This document shows positions 25,364 through 34,199 of a stretch of 64,000 nucleotides of DNA, piece by piece. The translations under genes were made by a program, and so were the position numbers. The stretch's first letter is position 1. Each line of letters begins with the position of its first letter. The stretch comes from Paenibacillus thalictri (GTDB lineage: Bacteria > Bacillota > Bacilli > Paenibacillales > NBRC-103111). The notes under the pieces are model-generated. The model saw nothing but the letters and a program-made list of their open reading frames with translations, made no database searches and had not been told where the DNA came from. The stretch spans positions 62,001 to 126,000 of the forward strand of contig NZ_SIRE01000022.1 of the NCBI RefSeq assembly GCF_004307995.1. The letters are read 5' to 3'.

Positions 25364-27232
25364 ATGATCTTATTAGATAATGTGACGTATTTGAAAAAGC
25401 AATTCCCTAAGGTTTGGGAACAAATTCGGCATTTCCAGGAAACTCCCGCGGATTCTGTTCATTTGGAATTATCAAAGGCGGGAGATTTAACATTTAAGAT
25501 ACAATCGGCTGGCAGCTATCAGTATTTGCACAGTAAATATAACCCGATTGAAGAGGCAGAGTTAATCATATCTAAATATACAGATATAGAAAAATATAAG
25601 CAGATTTTTTTCTATGGTATAGGACTAGGATACCACATTAAATCGTTCGTTGAGAGATATCCAAATAAATCATATTCTCTATATGAGCCTAGTGCGGAAA
25701 TTTTATCTGTATATCTTTCTCAAAAGTCAATTGAAGAATTAAGATTTAGCAATATTATAGTTGAAGATACACACAAGAATATTCAGCAAGAAATACAAAA
25801 TTTCGTTGATTTAATTAACGAGGATGTGTTAATAGTTACTTTACCGAGTTATGAGAGAATCTTTAAGGATAGATTTGAGAATTTTTCAACTACATTAAAA
25901 AATGCTGTAAACGGCCGGCGATCGGCTATGCATGTTAATAATGCTTTTGAAAAACGCTGGATCTTGAATAGCATGATTAACATCCAAACAACACTAAAAA
26001 CACCTGATATTTTACAGATGAAAAAGGATGCGTTTAATGGAAAGCCTGCTATCCTTGTTGCTGCTGGTCCTTCACTAGAAGATGAGATTAATAATCTTAA
26101 AAAGATAAAAGAAGACGGTTCTGCGTACATTTTTTCTGTTGGTGCTTCCATTAATGCATTTATTAAAAACGAATTTGAGCCTGATGCGGCTCTTACTTAT
26201 GATCCAACGCCCATGAATCAAACGGTATTTAAGTCAGTAGTAGATTCAAAGATTGATACGATACCACTGATTTATGGTACTACAGTTGGCTTCGAAACGC
26301 TTCATAGCTATCCTGGCCCTAAATTGCATATGGTAACAAGTCAAGATGCCATTGCTGATTTTTTCTTTAAACCAAAGGATGGGAGAATTTTAGACCTTGT
26401 TAGTGATGCCCCTTCCATCTCTGTGATTGCACTTCAGTTTATGCTGAAACTAGGATTTAATCCGATAATTTTGGTTGGACAAAATTTTGCATATCGAAAT
26501 GATAAGGTGTATTCAAGCAGTATTGAGATGTACGAGTCCTGGAAAATCACGGAGGAGCAAGCGGCATTTTTGCCTAAGGTGGAAGATGTCTATGGGCAGA
26601 CAACGGTAACGACAGAATCGTATAAACAAATGAAAAGAAGTATGGAACATATTTTAAACTCTGTTAAGGGTACGCTATTCTTGAACACGACACGTGGCGG
26701 CGCAAGAATCGAAGGGACCACCTTTGTTCATTTGGATGAAGTGATGGAGCAATATTTAAATCAATCAGTAGTCGAGAAGGATTGGTATAAGTCGGAAGAA
26801 AATGATCATTATGAGCGGGATTACTTGACTGTTCAGTCTGAAGTTTTAAAGAAACATTACGATAACATCATAGTTGTTTTTCAGCAGTTAGTTTCATTAT
26901 TTCAGGAAATGGATTATCAAATTAAACATAATGCTTTTAAAAATACAGATAAGCTTTTTGGTAAATTCGACAAGCAATTCAGAACTCTACAAAAAAATCA
27001 TTATTACAACTATATTTTAGCGCCCATGAATCGTGTGAGGTCGGACTTGCTTTTAAAACAGATAGGAAGGATTAAGTTTGAAAGAGATGTTAAGATAAAG
27101 ATGCAACTGATTATTAATGAATTTGGAAAGTATATGTATGAATTACAACAAGATATGAAATCGTTGGAACCTGTTTACTTCGGGTTGAATCAAGCAATTG
27201 CGGGCAATACGGTTAATCTTGTGTTCAATTAG
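25364..27232 (+). CDS. Maf-type motility accessory factor, flagellin glycosyltransferase
   Basis: This 622-residue protein of the Maf family (DUF115, MptE-like domain) has the family core ILVAAGPSLEDEI at about 228-240, followed by the VGASINAFIKNEFEPDAALTYDP region, and a helical C-terminal part. Maf proteins transfer activated nonulosonic acids (pseudaminic or legionaminic acid) from CMP donors to Ser/Thr of flagellin before export. This is established in Campylobacter, Helicobacter and Aeromonas, and shown for Maf proteins in Geobacillus and Clostridium (from memory). Its place directly before nonulosonate synthesis genes and after hag gives strong context support. ATG 25364 follows AGAGG. 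The exact sugar is inferred. Confidence 0.92.
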   Translation: MILLDNVTYLKKQFPKVWEQIRHFQETPADSVHLELSKAGDLTFKIQSAGSYQYLHSKYNPIEEAELIISKYTDIEKYKQIFFYGIGLGYHIKSFVERYPNKSYSLYEPSAEILSVYLSQKSIEELRFSNIIVEDTHKNIQQEIQNFVDLINEDVLIVTLPSYERIFKDRFENFSTTLKNAVNGRRSAMHVNNAFEKRWILNSMINIQTTLKTPDILQMKKDAFNGKPAILVAAGPSLEDEINNLKKIKEDGSAYIFSVGASINAFIKNEFEPDAALTYDPTPMNQTVFKSVVDSKIDTIPLIYGTTVGFETLHSYPGPKLHMVTSQDAIADFFFKPKDGRILDLVSDAPSISVIALQFMLKLGFNPIILVGQNFAYRNDKVYSSSIEMYESWKITEEQAAFLPKVEDVYGQTTVTTESYKQMKRSMEHILNSVKGTLFLNTTRGGARIEGTTFVHLDEVMEQYLNQSVVEKDWYKSEENDHYERDYLTVQSEVLKKHYDNIIVVFQQLVSLFQEMDYQIKHNAFKNTDKLFGKFDKQFRTLQKNHYYNYILAPMNRVRSDLLLKQIGRIKFERDVKIKMQLIINEFGKYMYELQQDMKSLEPVYFGLNQAIAGNTVNLVFN

Positions 27233-27251
27233 TGAAGCGGAGAGATACCAA

Positions 27252-28259
27252 ATGTTAAATAATAAAAAAGTATTAGTCACAGGCGCAGATGGTTTTATTG
27301 GGTCTCACTTGACGGAAGAGCTTGTTCGTCGCGGGTATGATGTCCGTGCATTTGTTTACTATAATTCTTTTAATTCATGGGGATGGCTGGATCACTCACC
27401 ATCTGATATAAAATCCAGTCTCGATGTATTTGCAGGAGATATCCGAGATCCTTACGGGGTAAAACAGGCAATGAAAGGCTGCGACGCTGTTCTGCACTTG
27501 GCCGCGCTTATTGCTATTCCATATTCGTATCATTCACCTGACACTTACGTAGACACTAACGTAAGAGGAACATTAAACGTAGTCCAGGCTGCCAAAGAGC
27601 TAGGTGTAAGCAAAGTTGTTCATACTTCTACCAGTGAAGTCTATGGTACGGCGCGGTTTGTTCCGATAACGGAGGAGCATCCGCTCCAAGGGCAATCACC
27701 TTATTCGGCTTCCAAAATTGGAGCGGATCAGATTGCTATGTCATTTTATACATCGTTTCAAACGCCGGTTGCAACCATCAGGCCTTTCAATACTTACGGT
27801 CCTAGACAGTCAGCAAGAGCGGTCATCCCATCCATTATCACCCAAATTGCTTCGGGCCAGCGACAGCTGAAATTGGGTGCCTTGACGCCGACACGTGATT
27901 TTAACTTTGTCCTTGATACGGTAGACGGCTTTATTTCAGTGATGAACTCGGAACAATCGGTTGGGGAAGTATTTAATATCGGCTCTAATTTTGAAATATC
28001 GATTGGAGATACAGCCGCTCTAATTGGCGAGCTAATGGACGTCAATGTGGAAATCACGACTGACGAATCCCGATTGCGTCCTGAGAAGAGCGAGGTCGAA
28101 CGTTTATGGGCAGACAATTCTAAGGCTAAGGAAATGCTGAACTGGACGCCTAAATACGGATCGAAGGAAGGGTTCTGTAAAGGATTGGAACAGACGATAG
28201 AATGGTTTAAAAACCCGCTCCATTTAGCAGGCTATAAAGCGGGGATTTATAACATATGA
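27252..28259 (+). CDS. legB: NAD-dependent 4,6-dehydratase, LegB-type
   Basis: This extended short-chain dehydrogenase/reductase of 335 residues has the nucleotide-binding TGADGFIGSHL (10-20), the active-site STSEVYG region near 126-132 and catalytic Y151-x3-K155 (YSASK). In the Campylobacter legionaminic-acid pathway LegB removes water from GDP-GlcNAc to give the 4-keto-6-deoxy sugar. The sequence resembles LegB/PglF-like soluble dehydratases; whether the substrate is GDP- or UDP-GlcNAc cannot be seen. ATG 27252 is chosen over a farther in-frame TTG inside the Maf gene, since GCGGAGAGA precedes it. It overlaps legC by four bases (ATGA). Confidence 0.85.
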   Translation: MLNNKKVLVTGADGFIGSHLTEELVRRGYDVRAFVYYNSFNSWGWLDHSPSDIKSSLDVFAGDIRDPYGVKQAMKGCDAVLHLAALIAIPYSYHSPDTYVDTNVRGTLNVVQAAKELGVSKVVHTSTSEVYGTARFVPITEEHPLQGQSPYSASKIGADQIAMSFYTSFQTPVATIRPFNTYGPRQSARAVIPSIITQIASGQRQLKLGALTPTRDFNFVLDTVDGFISVMNSEQSVGEVFNIGSNFEISIGDTAALIGELMDVNVEITTDESRLRPEKSEVERLWADNSKAKEMLNWTPKYGSKEGFCKGLEQTIEWFKNPLHLAGYKAGIYNI

Positions 28260-29449
28260 CGTCGTCTCTGAATCCAGATGCTATTATTGAAGCGGTCGAG
28301 AGTGTTATCAATAGGTCAGACTTTGAACCGCTGCATGCGCCGCAGTTTGAGGGAAATGAGTGGAAGTACGTTAAAGATTGCCTCGATACAGGGTGGGTCT
28401 CGTCGGTTGGCAAATATGTTGATTTATTTGAAAAAATGCTGGCAGATTATACAGGAACGAAGCACGCAATAGCCGTTGTAAACGGAACAGCTGCACTACA
28501 TGTTAGTCTAAAGCTTGCTGGTGTTGTTTCGGATGACGAAGTGATTCTGCCAGCCTTTACGTTTATTGCTACAGCTAATGCGATTAGTTACTGCGGCGCT
28601 GTACCGCATTTTGCTGATATTGAGTTTTCTACATTGGGATTAGACCCCGAAAAGCTAGCTCGGTATTTATCTGAGATTACTGAGATGAAAGAAGAAGGGT
28701 GCTTTAACCGAATAACGGGTCGCCGCATCAAGGCTGTTGTCCCTATGCATACGTTTGGACATCCTGTTGATTTGGATCCGTTATTTGAGGTATGTGTAAA
28801 ATACCGATTGGAGTTAATTGAGGATGCAGCCGAATCTCTAGGTTCTTATTACAAAGGTAAGCATACAGGGCATTGGGGCAAACTTTCTGCACTTAGTTTT
28901 AATGGGAATAAAATTATTACTACCGGCGGTGGCGGCGCAATTCTCACCAATGATACTATATTAGCAAGGCAAGCCAAGCACATTACAACGACAGCAAAAA
29001 TTGCTCATGCATGGGAGTTTGTCCATGATCAAATAGGCTATAATTACCGCCTCCCCAATATTAATGCCGCATTAGGTTGTGCCCAATTGGAAAATTTGCC
29101 AGAGTATATCCGTTTGAAAAGAAATCTTGCAGAGCGTTATGCAAACGCATTTGCTGACATTCAGGGTGTGAAATTCTTTAAAGAACCGCCCAATTCCCAG
29201 AGCAATTATTGGTTAAATGTTCTTATCTTGGATGAAAGCTGCGCCTCGTACCGTGATGAGTTGCTTGCAAAGACAAACCAATGCGGAATCATGACCAGAC
29301 CTGCGTGGAGACTCATGCATCAATTGGACATGTTTAGTCAGGCTCCTCGAATGGATTTGACGAACTCAGAAGCACTTTCCAACAGGTTAATCAACATTCC
29401 GAGTAGTCCAAGCATTGTTTCTAGAACTATGGAGGTTAACAATGGATAA
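28256..29449 (+). CDS. legC: PLP-dependent aminotransferase, LegC-type
   Basis: This DegT/DnrJ/EryC1 aminotransferase of 397 residues would aminate C4 of the keto sugar made by LegB, using glutamate. The family features are the GWVSSVGKYV opening, the PAFTFIATANAI segment (99-110), VVPMHTFGH, EDAAES (189-194) and the PLP lysine K219 in SFNGNKIITTGGGG. The N-terminal extension before DTGWVSSVG is typical of the LegC subfamily. The four-base overlap with legB and eight-base overlap with the next gene show translational coupling. Confidence 0.88.
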   Translation: MTSSLNPDAIIEAVESVINRSDFEPLHAPQFEGNEWKYVKDCLDTGWVSSVGKYVDLFEKMLADYTGTKHAIAVVNGTAALHVSLKLAGVVSDDEVILPAFTFIATANAISYCGAVPHFADIEFSTLGLDPEKLARYLSEITEMKEEGCFNRITGRRIKAVVPMHTFGHPVDLDPLFEVCVKYRLELIEDAAESLGSYYKGKHTGHWGKLSALSFNGNKIITTGGGGAILTNDTILARQAKHITTTAKIAHAWEFVHDQIGYNYRLPNINAALGCAQLENLPEYIRLKRNLAERYANAFADIQGVKFFKEPPNSQSNYWLNVLILDESCASYRDELLAKTNQCGIMTRPAWRLMHQLDMFSQAPRMDLTNSEALSNRLINIPSSPSIVSRTMEVNNG

Positions 29450-30137
29450 CCAAAAAAAGGAATGGGAAACATCTTACTTGAACAGGGACAATTTCGTTTT
29501 TTATCCCCATGAAGAAGTGATCCGATTCACATCTAAATATATTAGGAAACGTATTGGGTTAAATGAATTTAAGGAAACGCAAAATCAGTTCGCACACCCA
29601 AAAGTGTTGGATTTGGGATGTGGTATTGGGAGGCATGTAATTTATTTGTCCCAAATGGAGCTAGATGCTTATGGTGTCGATCTCTCTGAATATGCTGTGG
29701 ATACTGCGAAAGGCTGGGCATCTCAACAAGGAATATCTCAACTGGAGGAAAAAATTAAGGTAGGAGATATTCGTAGCTTACCATGGGATGACGGATTTTT
29801 TCATTATGCGGTTAGCCATGGCGTTCTAGATAGTATGCATTTCAAAATTGCCCGGGACGCTGTTAAAGATTTATTTAGAGTTATGGTACCAGGAGGTTTG
29901 TTTTATTGCGATTTGGTCTCTGGGGATGATTCGTCTCATAGTAGGGAATTCTGTGGGGAAGATATCGTTGCGGAAGACCACGAAAAAGGGACCGTGCAAT
30001 CCTATTTTAATTATGAGAAATTAGTTGATTTGTTTAATGGCTACTTTGAATTCGTTGAGGTTTTGCTCATTAGAAAAGAAAATATTCATACAGGAAGCTT
30101 CATATCCCGTTATCATTTGGTATTAAGGAGGATATAG
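29442..30137 (+). CDS. Class I SAM-dependent methyltransferase, glycan tailoring
   Basis: This 231-residue Rossmann methyltransferase has motif I VLDLGCGIGRHVIYL (about 55-69) and the acidic strand-2 residue in AYGVDLSEYAV, then VGDIRSLPWDDG, a methyltransferase-11-like arrangement. ATG 29442 follows GGAGGT (29431-29436), within the end of legC; an upstream in-frame TTG is less likely. It probably methylates the nonulosonate or another glycan intermediate, either O- or N-. The position is unknown. It is followed within six bases by a second methyltransferase of a different family, so the glycan may be doubly methylated. Confidence 0.85.
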   Translation: MDNQKKEWETSYLNRDNFVFYPHEEVIRFTSKYIRKRIGLNEFKETQNQFAHPKVLDLGCGIGRHVIYLSQMELDAYGVDLSEYAVDTAKGWASQQGISQLEEKIKVGDIRSLPWDDGFFHYAVSHGVLDSMHFKIARDAVKDLFRVMVPGGLFYCDLVSGDDSSHSREFCGEDIVAEDHEKGTVQSYFNYEKLVDLFNGYFEFVEVLLIRKENIHTGSFISRYHLVLRRI

Positions 30138-30142
30138 ATAAA

Positions 30143-30829
30143 ATGCCTCAACCAGATTTGGAAATCAAGTTCAATCATTTTGAAAAATATGTACGACGTC
30201 AAAATTTATCTAGATTCATAGCAAAATATGAACTTTTTAAACTTCAAATGAACATAAAAGGTTGTATTTTAGAGTGCGGGGTACATCATGGTGCTGGATT
30301 AATGGCGTGGGCTAAGATTTCTTCAGCACTGGAGCCTTATGCATTAGATCGGAGGATTTTTGGATTTGATACCTTCGAAGGGTTTCCCGATATTCAAGAA
30401 AAAGATATGAGCCAGGAAAGCCAAACTAATAATTCATTAAAAAAAGGCGGATTCGATACTGGGTACAACATATACGATGAACTGCAGGAGCTTATTGTAG
30501 AGTATAACGAAAATCGCTTTTTAAACCAGTTTGAAAAGGTTTTTTTAATAAAGGGCGATGCCAATGAGACTATACCGCAATTTGTAAAGGATAATCCCTA
30601 TTTATTGATAAGTTTATTATTTTTAGATTTTGATCTATACGAACCTACAAAAACAGCTTTGGAGTATTTTCTGCCGCGAATGAGCAAGGGATCGATCTTA
30701 GCTTTTGATGAAATTAATAATCCTTGGTGGCCGGGGGAAACCCAGGCTTTGTTGGAGGCACTAGATTTGAAGAAATATGTAATAAATCGGTTTCCGTTTG
30801 ACCCCAACATCTCCTATATTATTTTATAA
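30143..30829 (+). CDS. TylF/MycF-family O-methyltransferase
   Basis: This 228-residue protein is recognised by the TylF-type sequence GCILECGVHHGAGLMAWAKI (SAM-binding loop, about 34-53) and FGFDTFEGFPD (about 71-81). Later it has LLFLDFDLYEPTKTALEYFLPRM and DEINNPWWPGE. TylF and MycF methylate sugar hydroxyls of macrolides in a metal-dependent way, and relatives occur in surface-glycan clusters. Here a sugar O-methylation on the flagellar glycan is likely. ATG 30143 is preceded by AAGGAGGATA (30126-30135). No regulatory site is visible in the short gaps. Confidence 0.86.
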   Translation: MPQPDLEIKFNHFEKYVRRQNLSRFIAKYELFKLQMNIKGCILECGVHHGAGLMAWAKISSALEPYALDRRIFGFDTFEGFPDIQEKDMSQESQTNNSLKKGGFDTGYNIYDELQELIVEYNENRFLNQFEKVFLIKGDANETIPQFVKDNPYLLISLLFLDFDLYEPTKTALEYFLPRMSKGSILAFDEINNPWWPGETQALLEALDLKKYVINRFPFDPNISYIIL

Positions 30830-30840
30830 GGAGTAGCTCT

Positions 30841-31740
30841 ATGAAATATAAGATTTTGACTGAGGCTTCCGGAAGTTTAACAACAGGATACTTGATAAAG
30901 GCCATTCAATCGGCAGGTCATTTGGCTGTAGCTTCGGATATTGATGACGACATTGCTGGAAGATATATTGCTGAGGATTTTATTCTTATGCCTCGTGTCA
31001 GAGATCCTGAGTTATGGAATAAAACGCTTGATTTGCTCGAAAATAATCAAATTAATATCGTGATTCCATCCTTGGATGAGACACTCCTTGGATGGGCTGA
31101 AAGAAAAAATGAGCTTAAGCAAAAAAACATTCATATCATTCTTTCGGACCCGGAGACGGTTCATGTTTGCACGGATAAGTGGATGACTTATCTTTTTTTT
31201 AAAGAGGCAGGTATTCCTACCCCAGAATCTAGCCTCGAGCAAACCTATTCGCTGGTTAAACCAAGAATGGGCAGAGGGGCAGTCGGGGTGCTAGTTGATC
31301 CGGGTCCTGTTTCTATGGAAGGAATGATCTCGCAGGAATTACTCTCTGGAGTCGAATATACGGTAGATGTGTTTTGTGATCGTCACTCGCAACCGATTTA
31401 TATTGTCCCTAGAAAGCGCCTCAAAGTTAGGGAAGGCAAGTCTACAGGAGGAATTGTGGTAGATCATCCCCTCATATTTGAATGGGTTCGGAGAATTTGC
31501 CAAAGTCTGAGATTTTGTGGGCCCATCAATATTCAATGCTTTGAATGTCCTGATGGCAGTATTAAGTTTCTAGAAATCAATCCGCGAATTGCCGGCGGAA
31601 TGGCTCTTGGATTTGCGGCGACAGAAAACTGGATAAGTTTAATTATAGATACCTTTATCAAAGAAAAAGAACTTGTACCAAAAGATATTCAGTATGGGAT
31701 GAAGATGATGAGGTTCTATGATGAGATATTTATTCCCTGA
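30841..31740 (+). CDS. ATP-grasp ligase of the glycan island
   Basis: This 299-residue ATP-grasp protein has a preATP-grasp Rossmann part (1-100) and a grasp domain with VKPRMGRGAVGV (ATP-binding lysine), ISQELLSGVEYTVDVF, and the metal-binding end CPDGSIKFLEINPRIAGG. It resembles the carbamoyl-phosphate-synthase/carboxylase-like ATP-grasp proteins seen in carbohydrate clusters. Such enzymes join a carboxylate to an amine through an acyl phosphate, so it may add an acyl or amino-acyl group to the amino sugar. Its stop lies 23 bases inside the HAD gene that follows, so the two are probably partners. The substrate is unknown. Confidence 0.82.
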   Translation: MKYKILTEASGSLTTGYLIKAIQSAGHLAVASDIDDDIAGRYIAEDFILMPRVRDPELWNKTLDLLENNQINIVIPSLDETLLGWAERKNELKQKNIHIILSDPETVHVCTDKWMTYLFFKEAGIPTPESSLEQTYSLVKPRMGRGAVGVLVDPGPVSMEGMISQELLSGVEYTVDVFCDRHSQPIYIVPRKRLKVREGKSTGGIVVDHPLIFEWVRRICQSLRFCGPINIQCFECPDGSIKFLEINPRIAGGMALGFAATENWISLIIDTFIKEKELVPKDIQYGMKMMRFYDEIFIP

Positions 31741-32362
31741 GGTTCCTTGGGATGATATAGAATTAGTTGGTTTTGATATGGATGGAACTTTATACGATGA
31801 ATATGATTTCATCCAACAAGCTTATGGGCCCATTGCTAAATATATTGCCGAAGTGTCCAATACCCCAAAAGAGGAAATTTATACATGGATGCTTGAAAGA
31901 TGGAATTGTAAGGGGAGCTCATACCCATATATTTTCGATGAGGTCTTGCAATTGAGAGGCATTCATGAAGAAGAAAAAAACAGGCATGTTAAAGTCTGCT
32001 TAACCCTTTATCGGGAATGTCGTCCACAAATACAATTGTCAGACGAGGTTGTTAAAATACTCGACCAATGTATAGATCAATATCAATGCTTCCTTCTCAC
32101 GGACGGGGGAAGTCGTTTGCAACATTCAAAAATCAAGTCACTCGGTTTACCAAAATGGTTTAGCTATGATTCGATTATCGTAACTGGAGATTTTGGTGCG
32201 GATTACTACAAGCCGTCTATTCAAGTGATTTCGCAAATTAAAGTATTACAAGAAATTTCTCCCGATAAAATTGTTTATTTCGGAGACAGAGATATAGACC
32301 GGCGATTTGCAATAAATGCTGGTTTTCACTTCGTTCAAGTAAACTGTATGAAGAAGGTATGA
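31718..32362 (+). CDS. HAD-superfamily hydrolase of the glycan island
   Basis: This 214-residue HAD protein has motif I FDMDGTLYD with nucleophile D20 and acid D22, motif II LLTDGG, a lysine in DYYKPSIQV and motif IV YFGDRDIDRRFA. An alpha-helical cap lies between motifs I and II (residues about 30-100). ATG 31718 (or 31721) lies in the end of the ATP-grasp gene, and the stop overlaps the start region of the epimerase gene. The NeuB-type synthase of the legionaminic route needs no phosphatase, so this enzyme suggests an extra phosphorylated intermediate, perhaps one made by the ATP-grasp partner. That is inference. Confidence 0.82.
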   Translation: MMRYLFPEVPWDDIELVGFDMDGTLYDEYDFIQQAYGPIAKYIAEVSNTPKEEIYTWMLERWNCKGSSYPYIFDEVLQLRGIHEEEKNRHVKVCLTLYRECRPQIQLSDEVVKILDQCIDQYQCFLLTDGGSRLQHSKIKSLGLPKWFSYDSIIVTGDFGADYYKPSIQVISQIKVLQEISPDKIVYFGDRDIDRRFAINAGFHFVQVNCMKKV

Positions 32363-32364
32363 CC

Positions 32365-33525
32365 ATGGCTAAACGTAAAATTGTTGGGGTTACTGGAATC
32401 AGGTCGGAATACGATATCATGTCGTCTGTGTTTAAGGCTATCCATGAGCATGACGGCCTTGATTTGGAACTCATTGTAACAGGAGCGCATTTATCGCCCA
32501 AGTACGGACTTACTATCAAGGATATAGAACGGGATGGCTTTAAGATCGCCGATAAAATAGAAAGTTTGATTAGCGGAGACTTCGCGTCTTCTCGTGTAAA
32601 AGGCTTAGCAGTGCAGCTTCAGGGTATGATCCAAACCGTGACTCGAGTGAATCCAGATTTTCTTATTGTATTAGGAGATCGTGAGGAGTCCATGACTACC
32701 GCATTAATTGGTGCTTATTTAAATATTCCTGTTGTTCACTTGTGTGGTGGAGATAAGGTTATAGGCAATGTGGACGATCAAGTCCGGCATGCCGTCACTA
32801 AGCTGGCACATTTGCATTTTACCACAAATCAAGAAAGCAGTGAGCGGATCGTTAAACTTGGAGAGGAACCGTTTCGGGTCTATAACGTAGGCAATCCCGG
32901 GCTGGATCGGCTTTTAAATATACCGGAGTTATCTTGTGAACAATTATCAGAAAGATTGGGGTTCCAAATACTGGATGGGGAGCCATTCCTCTTATTAATT
33001 CAACATGTTATATCTACAGAAATAGAACATGCATATGAACAAATGAATACTACTTTGGAAGCGGTTAGCCGGTTGGGAATTAAAACGGTATTAAGCTACC
33101 CTAATTCCGATGCGGGCAGTCAAGAGATGATCAAAGCTATTGAAGAACACTCCCAGCTGCCGTTCTTGTTTATATCCAAAAATATACCTCGACTTGAATT
33201 CGTGAATATTATGAGAAAAGCTTCCTGCTTGATCGGGAATTCAAGCGCCGGGATTTTGGAGGCGCCTCTACTTAAGCTTCCTGTTGTCAACATTGGCAAT
33301 CGACAAAAAGGACGCCTGCATGCACAAAATGTACAGTTTGTCGAACATGAAATCTCGTCGATCTGCGATGCGGTGAGTAAGGCATTGTACGATGAGGAGT
33401 ATAAAAAAATTGTTTACTCTTGTGAAAATCCGTACGGCGATGGACAATCTTCCCATAGGATTGCAAAGATTTTAGCTGATATTCCTATAGACAATAAACT
33501 GCTGATTAAGGAGATCACCTACTAA
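32365..33525 (+). CDS. legG: Hydrolysing UDP-N-acetylglucosamine-type 2-epimerase, LegG/NeuC-like
   Basis: This 386-residue NeuC/WecB-fold enzyme has the N-terminal VTGIRSEYDIMSSVF, PDFLIVLGDREESM (about 96-109), VHLCGGD and the C-terminal IGNSSAGILEAPLL donor-binding region. In the legionaminic pathway LegG removes the nucleotide and inverts C2, giving 2,4-diacetamido-2,4,6-trideoxymannose. Two ATGs are possible, 32359 (overlapping the HAD stop as ATGA) and 32365. I prefer 32365 because AAGAAGG (32351-32357) is then 7 nt away. The stop overlaps the next start by one base (TAATG). A NeuC making ManNAc for sialic acid is the alternative, less likely beside legB and legC. Confidence 0.88.
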   Translation: MAKRKIVGVTGIRSEYDIMSSVFKAIHEHDGLDLELIVTGAHLSPKYGLTIKDIERDGFKIADKIESLISGDFASSRVKGLAVQLQGMIQTVTRVNPDFLIVLGDREESMTTALIGAYLNIPVVHLCGGDKVIGNVDDQVRHAVTKLAHLHFTTNQESSERIVKLGEEPFRVYNVGNPGLDRLLNIPELSCEQLSERLGFQILDGEPFLLLIQHVISTEIEHAYEQMNTTLEAVSRLGIKTVLSYPNSDAGSQEMIKAIEEHSQLPFLFISKNIPRLEFVNIMRKASCLIGNSSAGILEAPLLKLPVVNIGNRQKGRLHAQNVQFVEHEISSICDAVSKALYDEEYKKIVYSCENPYGDGQSSHRIAKILADIPIDNKLLIKEITY

Positions 33526-34199
33526 TGAGCAAACAAGTTGTGGTGATAGCGCCGCATCCTGATGATGAAACTCTGGGCTGCGGAGGGACTTTGTTAAAGC
33601 ATGTAAATAGCGGCGACCGGATCCATTGGGTTATTTTTACGAAAGCGAGAGTTGAAGACGGCTTTTCACCCCGACTAATTGATAAACGGATAGAAGAGAT
33701 TGCACAGGTAGCGGCAGTATACCCGTTTAGTTCTGTTCATAAACTCGACTTCCCGGCTGCTAAATTGGATACGGTAGCGCTTGGTGAAATGGTACAGCAG
33801 TTAAGTACGGTCTTTAAACAGTTACAACCTGAGATTGTATATTTACCATATCCAGGAGATGTTCATTCAGATCACAAAATGGTGTTCGATGCGACAATCG
33901 CTTGTACAAAATGGTTTAGATACCCCGGGATCGAAAGAATTTTAGTATACGAGACATTATCTGAAACAGAGTTTGGAATCAATCCCGATCTTAATGGATT
34001 TCGGCCTAATGTGTTTATGGATATTAGTGCTTTTTTAGAGCAGAAGATCCAAATCATGTCTATGTTTGAGAGTGAGATTGGAGAGTTCCCTTTTCCGCGC
34101 AGTGAGCAATCCATTAAAAGTTTGGCGGCATTTCGAGGATCGGCTTCGGGGTGCGAAGCAGCCGAAGCGTTTATGCTCCTGAGGGAGGTTATACGGTGA
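33525..34199 (+). CDS. PIG-L/LmbE-family N-deacetylase
   Basis: This 224-residue zinc deacetylase-like protein has the metal motif APHPDDETLGCGG (H11, D13, D14) and the later HSDHKMVFDA with the third metal ligand (about residues 113-123). PIG-L proteins remove N-acetyl groups from GlcNAc-containing substrates. In this cluster it may unmask an amino group on the nonulosonate or its precursor so that another group can be placed there. This step is not in the basic legionaminic pathway. The gene is coupled to both neighbours by one-base and four-base overlaps. Confidence 0.88.
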   Translation: MSKQVVVIAPHPDDETLGCGGTLLKHVNSGDRIHWVIFTKARVEDGFSPRLIDKRIEEIAQVAAVYPFSSVHKLDFPAAKLDTVALGEMVQQLSTVFKQLQPEIVYLPYPGDVHSDHKMVFDATIACTKWFRYPGIERILVYETLSETEFGINPDLNGFRPNVFMDISAFLEQKIQIMSMFESEIGEFPFPRSEQSIKSLAAFRGSASGCEAAEAFMLLREVIR

